A stretch of 64,000 nt of DNA from Pseudovibrio brasiliensis. GTDB lineage: Bacteria > Pseudomonadota > Alphaproteobacteria > Rhizobiales > Stappiaceae. Below are positions 35,331 to 44,324 of this stretch, piece after piece. The notes under the pieces were generated by a model. That model did not search any database. It was not told where the DNA came from and saw only the letters and a program-made list of their open reading frames with translations. Within the stretch, counting starts at the first letter, position 1. Every line of letters starts with the position of its first letter. The stretch covers positions 1,064,501 through 1,128,500 of the forward strand of contig NZ_CP074126.1 of NCBI RefSeq assembly GCF_018282095.1, read 5' to 3'. Made by a program: the position numbers and the translations under genes.

Positions 35331-35513
35331 AAGCTGGTTGTAACCTTCAGACCATCAACACAGCATTTAGCTCCAGTTTGAAGGAAAATACGTAAATTCC
35401 GGAAAGCATTCATTTGAGAGGGCGTAGTACTTTGCTCAAAGCATGAGAAAGACGGGTGGTTGCTTCACTTAATCGATGGTGGAGGGCAGACGCTTATGTT
35501 TTGGAGACGATCT

Positions 35514-37055
35514 ATGCCATTGCAATCATTGAGCAAAGAAGAGCACAAATGGGCGAATGATATGGCTCGCCAGTTAAACCTGAGCTTTTCTGAAGAAGAT
35601 GGTGACCAAGCCGGTGCTCAGCAGCAACCTGAAGCCGCTCCTGCTAACCCGTGGCAGGAACTTGATGCCATGGAGAAAACTGCAGAAACATTGCTCGCGA
35701 ACATGGAACTCGTCAAAAAGCAAAGGGCTGTCTTTACTCCTTTCAAGAAGGCAGGCCAATCTGCTAGCACCGGAGTTGCGGGCGCTCGCAAGGATCTGAA
35801 AGCTCATAAAGAGCAGAATGCGCAGGCAAAGATCGCCAAAATCAAAGAAAACATTGCATCCATGGAACAACTCATCGCTATGGCGAAATCCAATCATGTT
35901 GCATTGAGTGGGCAGATCCCGTGGATTAAGGAAGATTATCAACGTTTGGCTGCTGAGGTCCCAGTCGTGGAAAGCCTTGCGATTGCAAAGAAAATACCAA
36001 GCAAGAAGCACAAGAAGTTTTTAAGCCTTGATCAGGAGGCAAGTCGCTTAATAAACGATGCGGAGGTGCTCTGTGAGAGCCAGGAAGTCGATGCAGCCAA
36101 CAAGCTTATAAAAACACTCCACAAGACACTTCAGAGCTATCAGAAGGAAGTTGATTGGCTCCAAACTCTTCCTGCCGTGAGTGGCGTTGGGGCAACTGAC
36201 ACAACATACAGATCAAAACGCGAAAAGATCGCTGCCGCTTTCCATCGTAAAGAGGAAGATGTCCCGGATTTGGCGGTGGTCAAGCCCGAGGCTTCAGAGA
36301 AAACGAAGGTTTTTATTGAATCCTGGAAACGAGACAACTTTACTGATCCAGCAAAACGAAAAGACCTGCAAAAGCGTGGCGGAGCCTCCGCGCCTTTTAA
36401 ATTCGTCGTCCACACAGGATCTATGGAGAACCTGATCAACCAGACAGGTTGTTTTGCACCTGATGCAAATGATTCCATGAAGGGGTGGGACACCATTTGT
36501 ACATCTGTTGTGACCGATGAGAAGTGCTTTGCCTACGGCGCGTTCGGTGTAATTCTGGATGTCCCCCCTCAAAATGTTCTGGTCTCCAGTCCGGATGACA
36601 TCATGAGTGATCTGAATATTGGCCGGGAAGATCGTAAAGAATACATGGTCAATGTTACGCAAGAGCAGAACGAAAAGCTTCTCGATGTGCCTGATCATGT
36701 CCGCAATGGTTACCTGAAGAACCATCTCGGCAAGTTTGACTACGACAAACGGCAGCAACCTGTCGATCAGTTGATGGAGAATACATACCACCAGCACAAT
36801 GAAGTGATCATCTCAACCAAGGAAGGTGTTCAACATAAAGAAGGCGTTGGCGCAACAGCTCCGATCAAAATTCAAGGCATCTTCATGATCGACTCTGAAC
36901 CTTCTCCAGACACGATCGCCGTTCAGAAGTTTAACGGTAAAGAAGCTTTGTCCAAGGAAGAAAAGTACCAGCTCTTCATGCAGCACGCTGAAAAAGTAGC
37001 CAAAAGCCTTGGTGTGCCGATCTTGTTCCTGGATGGTGAAAGCACAACCGCCTAA
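35514..37055 (+). CDS. Unknown 513-aa protein, possible ADP-ribosyltransferase-like C-terminus
   Basis: Not recognised as a known family. No signal peptide or membrane helix. Residues 1-45 are charged; 45-220 are helical and Lys/Glu/Gln-rich with coiled-coil character; 290-460 form a compact alpha/beta-like region. There, FVVHTGSMENLINQTG (His300), ICTS (Thr330/Ser331), YGAFGVILDVPPQNVLV and HQHNEVIIS (Glu430) followed by IKIQGIFMID resemble the order of the His / Ser-Thr / Glu elements of ADP-ribosyltransferase folds of the DarT and H-Y-E type. This is pattern reasoning only. The ATG at 35514 has GGAGA; an ATG at 35496 with GGAGGG is equally possible. No antitoxin-like gene adjoins it. A terminator follows. 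Confidence 0.55.
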   Translation: MPLQSLSKEEHKWANDMARQLNLSFSEEDGDQAGAQQQPEAAPANPWQELDAMEKTAETLLANMELVKKQRAVFTPFKKAGQSASTGVAGARKDLKAHKEQNAQAKIAKIKENIASMEQLIAMAKSNHVALSGQIPWIKEDYQRLAAEVPVVESLAIAKKIPSKKHKKFLSLDQEASRLINDAEVLCESQEVDAANKLIKTLHKTLQSYQKEVDWLQTLPAVSGVGATDTTYRSKREKIAAAFHRKEEDVPDLAVVKPEASEKTKVFIESWKRDNFTDPAKRKDLQKRGGASAPFKFVVHTGSMENLINQTGCFAPDANDSMKGWDTICTSVVTDEKCFAYGAFGVILDVPPQNVLVSSPDDIMSDLNIGREDRKEYMVNVTQEQNEKLLDVPDHVRNGYLKNHLGKFDYDKRQQPVDQLMENTYHQHNEVIISTKEGVQHKEGVGATAPIKIQGIFMIDSEPSPDTIAVQKFNGKEALSKEEKYQLFMQHAEKVAKSLGVPILFLDGESTTA

Positions 37056-37065
37056 GCCCTACAAT

Positions 37066-37096
37066 AAAGCCCGGTACTTCCGTACCGGGCTCTTTA
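37066..37096. terminator. Bidirectional terminator between the 513-aa gene and fba
   Basis: AGCCCGGTAC pairs with GTACCGGGCT around TTCC; A-run on one side, CTTTAA on the other. It serves the plus-strand gene and possibly the convergent aldolase gene. Confidence 0.85.
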
Positions 37097-37117
37097 ATCT
37101 CTTAAAAGCTGTTCAGC

Positions 37118-38188
37118 TTACTGGCAGAGGCTCTTGCCGACGCAGTTCAGGTCTTCGCAGGCTTCTTTCAGGCGCTCGATGATGCCCAGCTCACCTTCAC
37201 GCAGCCATTTGCGTGGGTCGTACTGCTTCTTGGTTGGAGCACCGCTCTCCGGGTCGATCTGGTATTTGAAAGCATTGGCGTTTGCTTCCACATACGCACC
37301 AACTTTTTCAGAGAATGCGAACTGAGTGTCGGTGTCGATGTTCATTTTGAACACACCGTAGTTCAGGCTCTCTGTGATCTTGGATTTTTCAGAACCGGAA
37401 CCACCGTGGAACACCAGTGCCAGTGGGTTTTCGCCCAGATTATGGGTTTCGCGAACCAGCTTCTGGCTTTCACGAAGAATTTCTGGACGTAGCTTCACGT
37501 TGCCTGGCTTGTAAACGCCGTGCACGTTGCCGAAGGACGCAGCCACGGAGAAGTGACCCAGTGGGTTCAGGCGATCATATGCCTGCAGCACGTCTTCTGG
37601 CTGGGTGTAAAGCTTTGGATTATCTGCTCCGATATCTTCATCAGAACCGATACCGTCTTCTTCACCACCGGTCACGCCCAGTTCAATCTCAAGGCTCATT
37701 TCCAGCGGAGCCATCATCTTCAGCAGGCGTTCACTTTCAGACAGGTTGAACTCGATGTCTTCTGCAGAAAGATCCAGCATGTGAGAGGTGAACAGCGGCT
37801 TGCCGTGGGCTTTGTAGAACTCTTCGCCATGCTTGATGAGTTCTTCCAGCCAAGGGATCAGGCTCTTGTCTGCGTGGTCGGTGTGCAGCACAACGCCAAC
37901 ACCGTAATGCTCTGCCAGCAGGTGCACGTGCTGAGCTGCAGAAACTGCGCCAAGCACTTTCGCCTGGAAGCTGTCCTTGATGCCTTTACCGGCATAGAAC
38001 TGCGCACCACCATTGGAGAGCTGAATGATAATGTCTGTATTGTTTGCAGCTGCTGCTTCAAGAACTGCGTTGATGGAGTCCGTTCCAACAACGTTGACCG
38101 CAGGCAAAGCGAATTTACCTTCGCGGCATGCTTCAATCAGGGTTTTATAGTCTTCACCAAAGATGACGCCCGGCTTGAGCTTTCCCAT
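37118..38188 (-). CDS. fbaA: Class II fructose-bisphosphate aldolase
   Basis: 356-residue zinc-dependent aldolase of glycolysis/gluconeogenesis, close in length to E. coli FbaA (359). Key parts: the N-terminal PAVNVVGTDSINAVLEAAA, zinc ligands and catalytic residues in VLHTDHADKSLIPWLEELI, the EIELGVTGGEEDG segment, SFGNVHGVYKPGNV, VFHGGSGS, and NIDTDTQFAF. The start at 38188 (MGKLKPGVIFGEDYKTLIEA) has AGGAG nine bases upstream; the open frame reads 26 codons further. Single gene. It cleaves fructose-1,6-bisphosphate to DHAP and glyceraldehyde-3-phosphate. Confidence 0.95.
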   Translation of the reverse strand: MGKLKPGVIFGEDYKTLIEACREGKFALPAVNVVGTDSINAVLEAAAANNTDIIIQLSNGGAQFYAGKGIKDSFQAKVLGAVSAAQHVHLLAEHYGVGVVLHTDHADKSLIPWLEELIKHGEEFYKAHGKPLFTSHMLDLSAEDIEFNLSESERLLKMMAPLEMSLEIELGVTGGEEDGIGSDEDIGADNPKLYTQPEDVLQAYDRLNPLGHFSVAASFGNVHGVYKPGNVKLRPEILRESQKLVRETHNLGENPLALVFHGGSGSEKSKITESLNYGVFKMNIDTDTQFAFSEKVGAYVEANANAFKYQIDPESGAPTKKQYDPRKWLREGELGIIERLKEACEDLNCVGKSLCQ

Positions 38189-38467
38189 GTTTATAGGCTC
38201 CTGTGTAACAGCAGATAGGGGAGGCAAAGTGCCTCGCACTGTGAACTGGCAACAAAGCCGGACCATGGCCTTGGCCAGTTGCCGCGCACACTACTCAGCA
38301 ATACGCAGAACTACAACATTTCTAAGGGCATTCTGAGGAATTTAATGGATTTAAGAGGCAAATCACTGGCCTTAAGCGGTAATTCCCTTCATGCAGTTTT
38401 CGTGTTTTTCACAAGTAGCAACAAGAACCACAACTTCTACGCAAGTTTCGCAGCCGACTTAGGGGAA

Positions 38468-39283
38468 TCAGAGGACGGACTGTCCTGCCATCACACGGGC
38501 GCTGATGCCAATGGGCATGGACTGCGTGTCCCCTGCCAGAACCTCAAGCACAGGCCGCAATTCAATCGCGGACCCATACTTGCGCAGATGCGTTGAAAGC
38601 TCCATCAGCAAAGCCAGATCAGTGGACACCAGCGTACCTGCACCACAAGAGCGAACCGCATGCAGTAGTCCGCTCAGGTCCCCCTGTCCAAGCTCTGGCG
38701 AGATTGTGCCATCCGGGGCCCCCTTCACCTGAGACGCGCAGATCTGGGGAAGATCGACAACAGAAACCTGCTCCATCTGCCCAAGCAGAGCACGGGAGGC
38801 AACCTGACTGCCAAACAGGTTCGGCGCATCAGATACATCCAGAAACGCAACCTTGCCTGCAAACCCAGTCAAATTCGGCGCAAAGTCTGGTGCGGCAAGC
38901 AGAAGGTCAGATACCTCAAAACACTTGCGCGTAAACTTGGCCGTGATCTTGGCAAGTTCCTCAGATTGCTCGGAGAGCAGAGGCATATATGCCCGCTCAA
39001 ACACCTTGGCGCAAAACGGCGACAGCACAGCCACGAAATCATAATGGCCAAACTGCGAAATCACTTCCTTCGCCAGATCCCGCGCGTCATCCAGCTCATT
39101 GGAGCGCAAGGAAACGAGCCCACAGCAACTTTGTATGGTAGGCGCTTCCACCTCATAGCCAGCCTTCTCCAGGAGATGCACAGCAGCTTTGATGAGGGAT
39201 GGGCGGAAGAGATTGGTGGTGCAGGAAACAAACAGGCCGACCCGGGCATCCTTCTTGAATTTTGGGCGTCGTTGTCTGGCCAT
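38468..39283 (-). CDS. Degenerate LldE-like cysteine-rich (CCG) protein
   Basis: 271 residues, related to LldE/GlcF-type CCG-domain proteins (lactate or glycolate oxidase Fe-S subunits). The first half keeps the fold and motif: GLFVSCTTNLFRPSLIKAAV, VEAPTIQSCCGLVSLRSNEL. The second half keeps alignment landmarks (VAFLDVSDAPNLFGSQ, LLGQM, GAGTLVSTDLALLMEL) but has lost the SCH and CCGFGG cysteines: SDA and ICAS stand in their place. So it probably cannot bind the usual second metal site and may be a non-catalytic scaffold, or is decaying. No lldF/lldG partner genes lie nearby. It is divergent from the nitroreductase. Confidence 0.7.
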   Translation of the reverse strand: MARQRRPKFKKDARVGLFVSCTTNLFRPSLIKAAVHLLEKAGYEVEAPTIQSCCGLVSLRSNELDDARDLAKEVISQFGHYDFVAVLSPFCAKVFERAYMPLLSEQSEELAKITAKFTRKCFEVSDLLLAAPDFAPNLTGFAGKVAFLDVSDAPNLFGSQVASRALLGQMEQVSVVDLPQICASQVKGAPDGTISPELGQGDLSGLLHAVRSCGAGTLVSTDLALLMELSTHLRKYGSAIELRPVLEVLAGDTQSMPIGISARVMAGQSVL

Positions 39284-39511
39284 AACAGCTGGAAATCCTG
39301 CAGTCTTTTGAGCAATGCATAAATCAAATCACACAAAGACTGCCTGCCACACTTTCCGGACCATCGCAATGATTTATCAGGGAGGCGTTATACAGCGTCC
39401 ATAGTATCCAAACTGTGCCTATGTGTATTTTTTGTGCGTACTTGTCCAATGAAAACCAAATGCTATCTATCACACAGAACACGACTTAAAACAATAAATC
39501 GGAAATATGGA

Positions 39512-40168
39512 ATGAACCTGAAAGACGTCGCACTGAGCCGCTATTCCACCAAGGAATTTGACCCAACCAAGCAGATCTCTGCTGAGCAGTTTGATCATAT
39601 CAAATCCCTGCTGCGCTTTAGCCCATCCAGCGTAAACTCCCAGCCTTGGCACTTCATCATCGCAGACACCCCAGAAGGGCGTGAACGCGTTTCCAAGGGC
39701 ACACAGGGTATGTTCTCCTTCAACAACGGCAAGGTGCTGAACTCCTCACATGTCATCGTTTTTTGCGTAAGAACGGACATTTCTGATGAATATCTGGACC
39801 GTTTGTTGGAAGCAGAAGAAGAAGACAAACGTTTTGCTGATCCAGCAGTCAAAGAAACCGTGAAAGCAGGCCGCGCGACCTTTGTTGGCATTCACCGTGA
39901 CCAGCTGAAAGATGCTGATCACTGGATGGAAAAGCAGGTCTATCTGAACATGGGAACCATCCTCCTCGGTGCAGGCGCGCTGGGCATTGATGCTGTGCCG
40001 ATTGAAGGTGTGGACGTTGAAGCGCTCAACAAAGAGTTCGCGCTTCAGGAAAAAGGCTACCGTGCTGTCGCCCTCATCGCTTTGGGCCACCGCCACGAAA
40101 ACGACTTCAACGCCGCCCTCCCAAAATCCCGCCTCCCAGAAGCCGAAATCTTCACCGAACTGGCTTAA
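39512..40168 (+). CDS. nfsB: NfsB-like oxygen-insensitive NAD(P)H nitroreductase
   Basis: 218 residues, the size of E. coli NfsB (217). FMN-dependent, cytosolic. Family segments: SRYSTKEFDPTKQISAEQFD, LLRFSPSSVNSQPWHFII, VYLNMGTILLGAGALGIDAV, PIEGVDVEALNKEF, and ALGHRHENDFN. The start at 39512 was chosen because GGAAATATGGA precedes it and the protein begins at the usual MNLKDVALSRYS; the open frame extends 26 codons upstream. A clear terminator follows. The symbol is by similarity; family members reduce nitroaromatics, quinones or dihydropteridines. Confidence 0.88.
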   Translation: MNLKDVALSRYSTKEFDPTKQISAEQFDHIKSLLRFSPSSVNSQPWHFIIADTPEGRERVSKGTQGMFSFNNGKVLNSSHVIVFCVRTDISDEYLDRLLEAEEEDKRFADPAVKETVKAGRATFVGIHRDQLKDADHWMEKQVYLNMGTILLGAGALGIDAVPIEGVDVEALNKEFALQEKGYRAVALIALGHRHENDFNAALPKSRLPEAEIFTELA

Positions 40169-40190
40169 GCAGCTTTACAATCAGCTCACT

Positions 40191-40216
40191 AAAGGGATGC
40201 CCTGTGCATCCCTTTT
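40191..40216 (+). terminator. Terminator of the nitroreductase gene
   Basis: AAAGGGATGC pairs with GCATCCCTTT around CCTGT, followed by TTCG. Located about 22 bases after the stop. Confidence 0.85.
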
Positions 40217-40328
40217 TCGTTTTTAAAACAAAGCCTTATTTCTACCAAGGTCCGCGGGCACGTTGCTATCAGCAGATGAAATTACTCTGTAATGTTGCAA
40301 CCAATATCGATTTCTGAAGACACCCCCA

Positions 40329-40769
40329 ATGACCATCAGACTCTACCGTGAAACAGACTTCCCTGATGTCCTGAGCATCTATGCTGCGAGCAAGTTGGAT
40401 GAGTTGATTTATGAGGATCAAAACTTCCAGTTGTTACCGTTGGAGCAGGATCCGAAGCGGTTGGAAGAGTTTCTGGCCTCGCAAGTGTTTGTCTATGAGC
40501 AGGACGGTGTGAAGGCGTATGCCGCGCGGAACCACTCTGAGATCATGGCGTTGTTTGTGCACCCGCAGGGGCGGGGAACTGGCCTTGGCAAAAGACTACT
40601 GCAGTTCTTGCTGGATGGGATTGAGGGAGAGGCCGTGCTTTATGTGGCCAAAACCAACCATCCGGCCAAGCAGCTTTATGAGCGCCACGGCTTCAACGTG
40701 ACCAGCGAGTTCCTCACCGAGTACAACGGCACGCCCGTGCTGGCGAATAAGATGGTGCGTAAGGCTTAA
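40329..40769 (+). CDS. GNAT family N-acetyltransferase (146 aa)
   Basis: Single-domain acetyltransferase. IRLYRETDFPDVLSIYAASK opens the fold; the acetyl-CoA loop HPQGRGTGLGKRLLQFLLDG is at about residues 76-95, followed by LYVAKTNHPAKQLYERHGF near 103-121. Substrate not deducible. Closest in character to YafP/PhnO-type small GNATs. Alone between the nitroreductase and the cytochrome c gene, which converges on it. Confidence 0.87.
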   Translation: MTIRLYRETDFPDVLSIYAASKLDELIYEDQNFQLLPLEQDPKRLEEFLASQVFVYEQDGVKAYAARNHSEIMALFVHPQGRGTGLGKRLLQFLLDGIEGEAVLYVAKTNHPAKQLYERHGFNVTSEFLTEYNGTPVLANKMVRKA

Positions 40770-40792
40770 GCCACTCACCAACAAAGCAGCAA

Positions 40793-40822
40793 TAAAAAAA
40801 GGGCCGCAAAATTGCGACCCCC
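40793..40822 (-). terminator. Terminator of the cytochrome c gene
   Basis: On the minus strand GGGGTCGCAAT pairs with TTGCGGCCC (small mismatch), followed by a run of seven T. It may also serve the convergent GNAT gene. Confidence 0.85.
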
Positions 40823-40847
40823 GATCTTTAGGATCTCTGGAATCCAA

Positions 40848-41246
40848 TTATTTCTTGGAACCGTCTTTGTTGAACTGAGCGAGGTACGCGATAACGTCCT
40901 GACGCTGCTGTTCTTTCTTAAGACCAGCGAAAGCCATCTTACCTTTAGGGATAACTTTCTTAGGTTTGGTGAGGTAAGCGTCAAGAGTAGCTTCGTCCCA
41001 AGACTTACCTTCTTCTTTACCTGCCAGAAGAGGTTTGGAGTACTTGTAGCCTTCGACTTCACCCCAGCCTGCACCAACGATACCGTTGAGCTGTGGACCT
41101 ACCTTGTTCTTGGCTTTTTCACCAACAGCATGACAAGCCTTACATTTTTTGAAAACTTTAGAGCCCTTAGCAACATCGCCTTCCGCGAATGCCGCACCTG
41201 TGCTCACCAGCAATGCAAGCGCTGCAACGACGCCAAACTGCTTCAT
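40848..41246 (-). CDS. Periplasmic class I cytochrome c
   Basis: 132 residues. Signal peptide MKQFGVVAALALLVSTGAAF with cleavage after AFA|EGD. One haem site CKACH (CxxCH) near residue 37 and a distal methionine in KGKMAFAGLKKEQQRQDVIA near 100. The WDEATLDAYLTKPKKVIPKG region is typical of cytochrome c2 / mitochondrial-type c. Periplasmic electron carrier between the bc1 complex and oxidases. AAGGA precedes the ATG. It is divergent from glcDEF, sharing a 340-bp region. Confidence 0.93.
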   Translation of the reverse strand: MKQFGVVAALALLVSTGAAFAEGDVAKGSKVFKKCKACHAVGEKAKNKVGPQLNGIVGAGWGEVEGYKYSKPLLAGKEEGKSWDEATLDAYLTKPKKVIPKGKMAFAGLKKEQQRQDVIAYLAQFNKDGSKK

Positions 41247-41586
41247 GTTTAAATCCTTCCCACTATATCCTAGAGATAACCGCGAATAGAGAACAACATA
41301 GTCTAACTCATGGGGCAGTTCCCATAGATTCGACGTTACCTTCGTATATATTGTTACGGCATATTGTCGCGGACGGAATTGATCATAAGCATAAATGCCT
41401 GAAATTAACTTGCTTTGAGTCAAACTCACGAAAATCTGAAGCCGTTGTTTTGCGGGCCACAATAGACTTAATGCGGCTTTCTTCTTTGCATAAATTATGA
41501 GAGTCTCGGCCCCTGTATTTGGAAAATGCGGTTGAGTTCGTGGCTTGGAAATAAAGTTTCAAACCACGGTGCAGGAGGGAGGCCTG
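41247..41586. promoter_or_regulatory. Divergent cytochrome c / glcD promoter region
   Basis: 340 bp without a gene. It should hold two promoters. No regulator box could be assigned, and no glcC-type regulator gene adjoins the operon. GGAGGGAGG lies just before the glcD start. Confidence 0.4.
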
Positions 41587-43083
41587 ATGGCAGCGATTGC
41601 GATGCCAAAACCGTCGCAGGAGACACTGAACAAGCGCTCCAGGATCGTGGCTGATTTGCAAAAAATCGTGCCAGGAGAAGGCGTTATCTGCGATGAGATT
41701 GAGATGCGCCCTTATGAGACGGATGCCTTCACAGCATACCGTCAGCTTCCGCTTGTGGTGGTCCTGCCGGAGACCGTGGATCAGGTTTCACGCGTCCTGA
41801 AGTACTGCTACGACAATGATGTGAAGGTGGTGCCGCGCGGTGCCGGAACGTCCCTGTCTGGAGGCGCATTGCCGCTCGAAGATGGCGTTCTGCTCTCTAT
41901 GATGAAGTTCAACCGCATTTTGGAAATCGATTTGCAAAATCGGGCGGTTGTGACCCAGCCGGGTGTGACCAATCTGGGGATTACCAAGGCCGTGGAAGCC
42001 GATGGCTTCTATTATGCACCCGATCCATCCTCACAGATTGCCTGCTCCATCGGCGGCAACATTGCAGAAAACTCAGGTGGTGTGCACTCACTGAAATACG
42101 GTTTGACCACCAACAACCTGCTTGGTCTGGAGATTGTACTCATCACCGGTGAGGTGATCCGTTTGGGTGGTAAGCATCTGGATTCTGAAGGCTATGATCT
42201 GCTGGCCCTGCTCACAGGATCAGAAGGCCTGCTTGCAGTCGTCACAGAAGTCACTGTCCGCGTTCTGCAAAAGCCGGAAACCGCTCGTGCTGCGCTGATC
42301 GGCTTCCCGACCTCCGAGCAAGCCGGCAAATGCGTTGCTGACATCATCGGCGCGGGTATCATCCCCGGCGGCATGGAGCTGATGGATAAGCTCGCCATCG
42401 ATGCAGCTGAAGACTTCGTGCACGCAGGCTATCCGCTGGATGTGGATGCCCTGATGATCGTGGAGCTGGATGGCCCGGAAGCAGAAGTCGATGATTTGCT
42501 TGAGCGTGTCAGCACCATCGCAGAAAAGAACGGCTCCTCGTACTTGCGTGTGTCCCAGTCGGAGGATGAACGCAACACGTTCTGGGCTGGACGCAAAGCA
42601 GCATTCCCTGCGGTTGGCCGCATCTCGCCGGACTATTTGTGCATGGATGGCACCATTCCGCGCGCAGCATTACCGCAGGTTCTGCAGGAGATGCAGGAAC
42701 TGAGCGAAAAGCATGGATTACGCGTCGCCAACGTGTTTCATGCTGGTGATGGAAACCTGCATCCACTCATCCTCTATGATGCGAACCAGCCGGGAGAACT
42801 GGCCGCAGCAGAAGAGTTTGGAGCAGACATTCTGCGCCTCTGCGTAAAAGTGGGCGGCGTACTGACCGGAGAACATGGCGTCGGCATCGAGAAACGCGAT
42901 CTCATGCCGGAGATGTACTCAGAAGACGATCTCAAGCAACAGCAGCGTGTGAAGTGCGCGTTTGATGAAAAGCAGCTTCTCAATCCGGGCAAGATGTTCC
43001 CGGTCCTGCATCGCTGTGCAGAGCTCGGCTTCATGCATGTACATCAAGGCCAACTGCCATTCCCGGATATTCCGCGTTTTTAG
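41587..43083 (+). CDS. glcD: Glycolate oxidase subunit, FAD-linked
   Basis: 498-residue catalytic subunit of the glycolate/lactate oxidase complex; it oxidises glycolate to glyoxylate and passes electrons through GlcEF to the respiratory chain. PCMH-type FAD domain: VVPRGAGTSLSGGALPLEDG near residue 90, CSIGGNIAENSGGVHSLKYG near 157. The C-terminal FAD-oxidase domain ends with the substrate-site segment FHAGDGNLHPLILYD and GEHGVGIEKRDLM. The start at 41587 follows GGAGGGAGG. It is the first gene of glcDEF, with 38 bp before glcE. Confidence 0.95.
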   Translation: MAAIAMPKPSQETLNKRSRIVADLQKIVPGEGVICDEIEMRPYETDAFTAYRQLPLVVVLPETVDQVSRVLKYCYDNDVKVVPRGAGTSLSGGALPLEDGVLLSMMKFNRILEIDLQNRAVVTQPGVTNLGITKAVEADGFYYAPDPSSQIACSIGGNIAENSGGVHSLKYGLTTNNLLGLEIVLITGEVIRLGGKHLDSEGYDLLALLTGSEGLLAVVTEVTVRVLQKPETARAALIGFPTSEQAGKCVADIIGAGIIPGGMELMDKLAIDAAEDFVHAGYPLDVDALMIVELDGPEAEVDDLLERVSTIAEKNGSSYLRVSQSEDERNTFWAGRKAAFPAVGRISPDYLCMDGTIPRAALPQVLQEMQELSEKHGLRVANVFHAGDGNLHPLILYDANQPGELAAAEEFGADILRLCVKVGGVLTGEHGVGIEKRDLMPEMYSEDDLKQQQRVKCAFDEKQLLNPGKMFPVLHRCAELGFMHVHQGQLPFPDIPRF

Positions 43084-43121
43084 ATAAAACGCGAGACGAA
43101 AAGACAGAACAGGACGAAACC

Positions 43122-44321
43122 ATGGGAGAGGGTTTCCACCCAACCACAGCTGAGGAGCTGGAAGCGGTTGTCAAATGGGCTGCCGCTGAACGAACCCCAC
43201 TGGAAGTGATCGGCAGCGGTTCCAAACGCAATTGGGGCAGGGCGGTGCAGTCCGCGCATACTCTGCGCGTCGATGGCATCACAGGCGTTGTCGACTATGA
43301 GCCAGCTGAACTGGTGCTCACTGTCAAGGCTGGCACGCCTCTGCAAGAGGTTGAGGCCCTGCTGAAGGAACACAATCAGGAATTGCCGTTCGAACCCGCC
43401 AATCTCAGCGCTGTCTTAGGTGCACCAGCGCAGTCAGGCACCATTGGCGGTGTTCTGGCAACAAACCTGTCCGGCCCCCGCCGTCTCAAAGCAGGTGCAG
43501 CACGCGATCATGTGCTGGGTCTGGAGGCGGTCTCTGGCCGTGGCGAGCCTTTCAAGGCAGGTGGCCGCGTCGTGAAAAACGTGACGGGATATGACCTCTC
43601 CCGCGGCTTTTGCTCCTCATGGGGCACACTGGCGGTCGCTACGAGCTTCTCCATCAAAGTGCTTCCCCGGGCGGCCAAGGAATGCACCTTTGTTCTGCTG
43701 GGCCTCACACCGCAGGAAGCTGCGCAGGCTATGTCCGAAGCGATGGGTTCCTCTGCTGAGGTCTCCTCTGCAGCTCACTTGCCCCACGGCTTTTGCCCGC
43801 TCTCGCAGGAGCATTCCATCACACTGCTCAGGTTGGAAGGCATTCCCGTCTCTATCGACTACCGGCTGGATAAGCTCCGCAGCATCCTGAAACGCTTTCC
43901 GTCGCAGGAGCTGATTGAAGGGCAGGCTTCTCGCAAAACATGGGGTGATCTGCGAGATCTCATCCCGTTTGCTGGCAGCAGTAAACCGCTCTGGAAAATC
44001 TCAGTGAGCCCAACAGCTGGGCAGCAAGTGATTGCAGAGCTGGAAAAGCGCTTCGCCATCCGCTGGATGATGGACTGGGCAGGCGGTCTTGTCTGGGTGG
44101 AAATGCAAGGCGATGAACCGCATGATGTGCCGCTGCGTCGTCTCATTGCAGAAAACGGAGGCGGTCACGCCACGCTGCTGAGAGCCAGTGTAGAACTGCG
44201 AGCGGATGTTGATGTGTTCCAGCCTCAGCCGGAAACATTGATGGGGCTTTCCAAGCGCCTGAAAGCTCAGTTCGATCCGCACAACATCCTCAACCCCGGC
44301 CGTATGTACGCGGGGATCTAG
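43122..44321 (+). CDS. glcE: Glycolate oxidase FAD-binding subunit
   Basis: 399 residues, the second FAD-binding PCMH subunit of glycolate oxidase. Segments: PLEVIGSGSKRNWGRAVQSA near the N-terminus, LTVKAGTPLQEVEALLKEHN, GAPAQSGTIGGVLATNLSGP and RVVKNVTGYDLSRGFCSSWG. The C-terminal part is short and ends LKAQFDPHNILNPGRMYAGI. AGGACGAAACC precedes the ATG; three bases separate its stop from glcF. Confidence 0.93.
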   Translation: MGEGFHPTTAEELEAVVKWAAAERTPLEVIGSGSKRNWGRAVQSAHTLRVDGITGVVDYEPAELVLTVKAGTPLQEVEALLKEHNQELPFEPANLSAVLGAPAQSGTIGGVLATNLSGPRRLKAGAARDHVLGLEAVSGRGEPFKAGGRVVKNVTGYDLSRGFCSSWGTLAVATSFSIKVLPRAAKECTFVLLGLTPQEAAQAMSEAMGSSAEVSSAAHLPHGFCPLSQEHSITLLRLEGIPVSIDYRLDKLRSILKRFPSQELIEGQASRKTWGDLRDLIPFAGSSKPLWKISVSPTAGQQVIAELEKRFAIRWMMDWAGGLVWVEMQGDEPHDVPLRRLIAENGGGHATLLRASVELRADVDVFQPQPETLMGLSKRLKAQFDPHNILNPGRMYAGI

Positions 44322-44324
44322 TTC

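Noticed and set aside
35514-37055. DarT-DarG toxin-antitoxin pair
   Set aside because: Only a loose motif order recalls DarT; no macrodomain antitoxin gene is adjacent (the neighbours are DUF2332 and fructose-bisphosphate aldolase).
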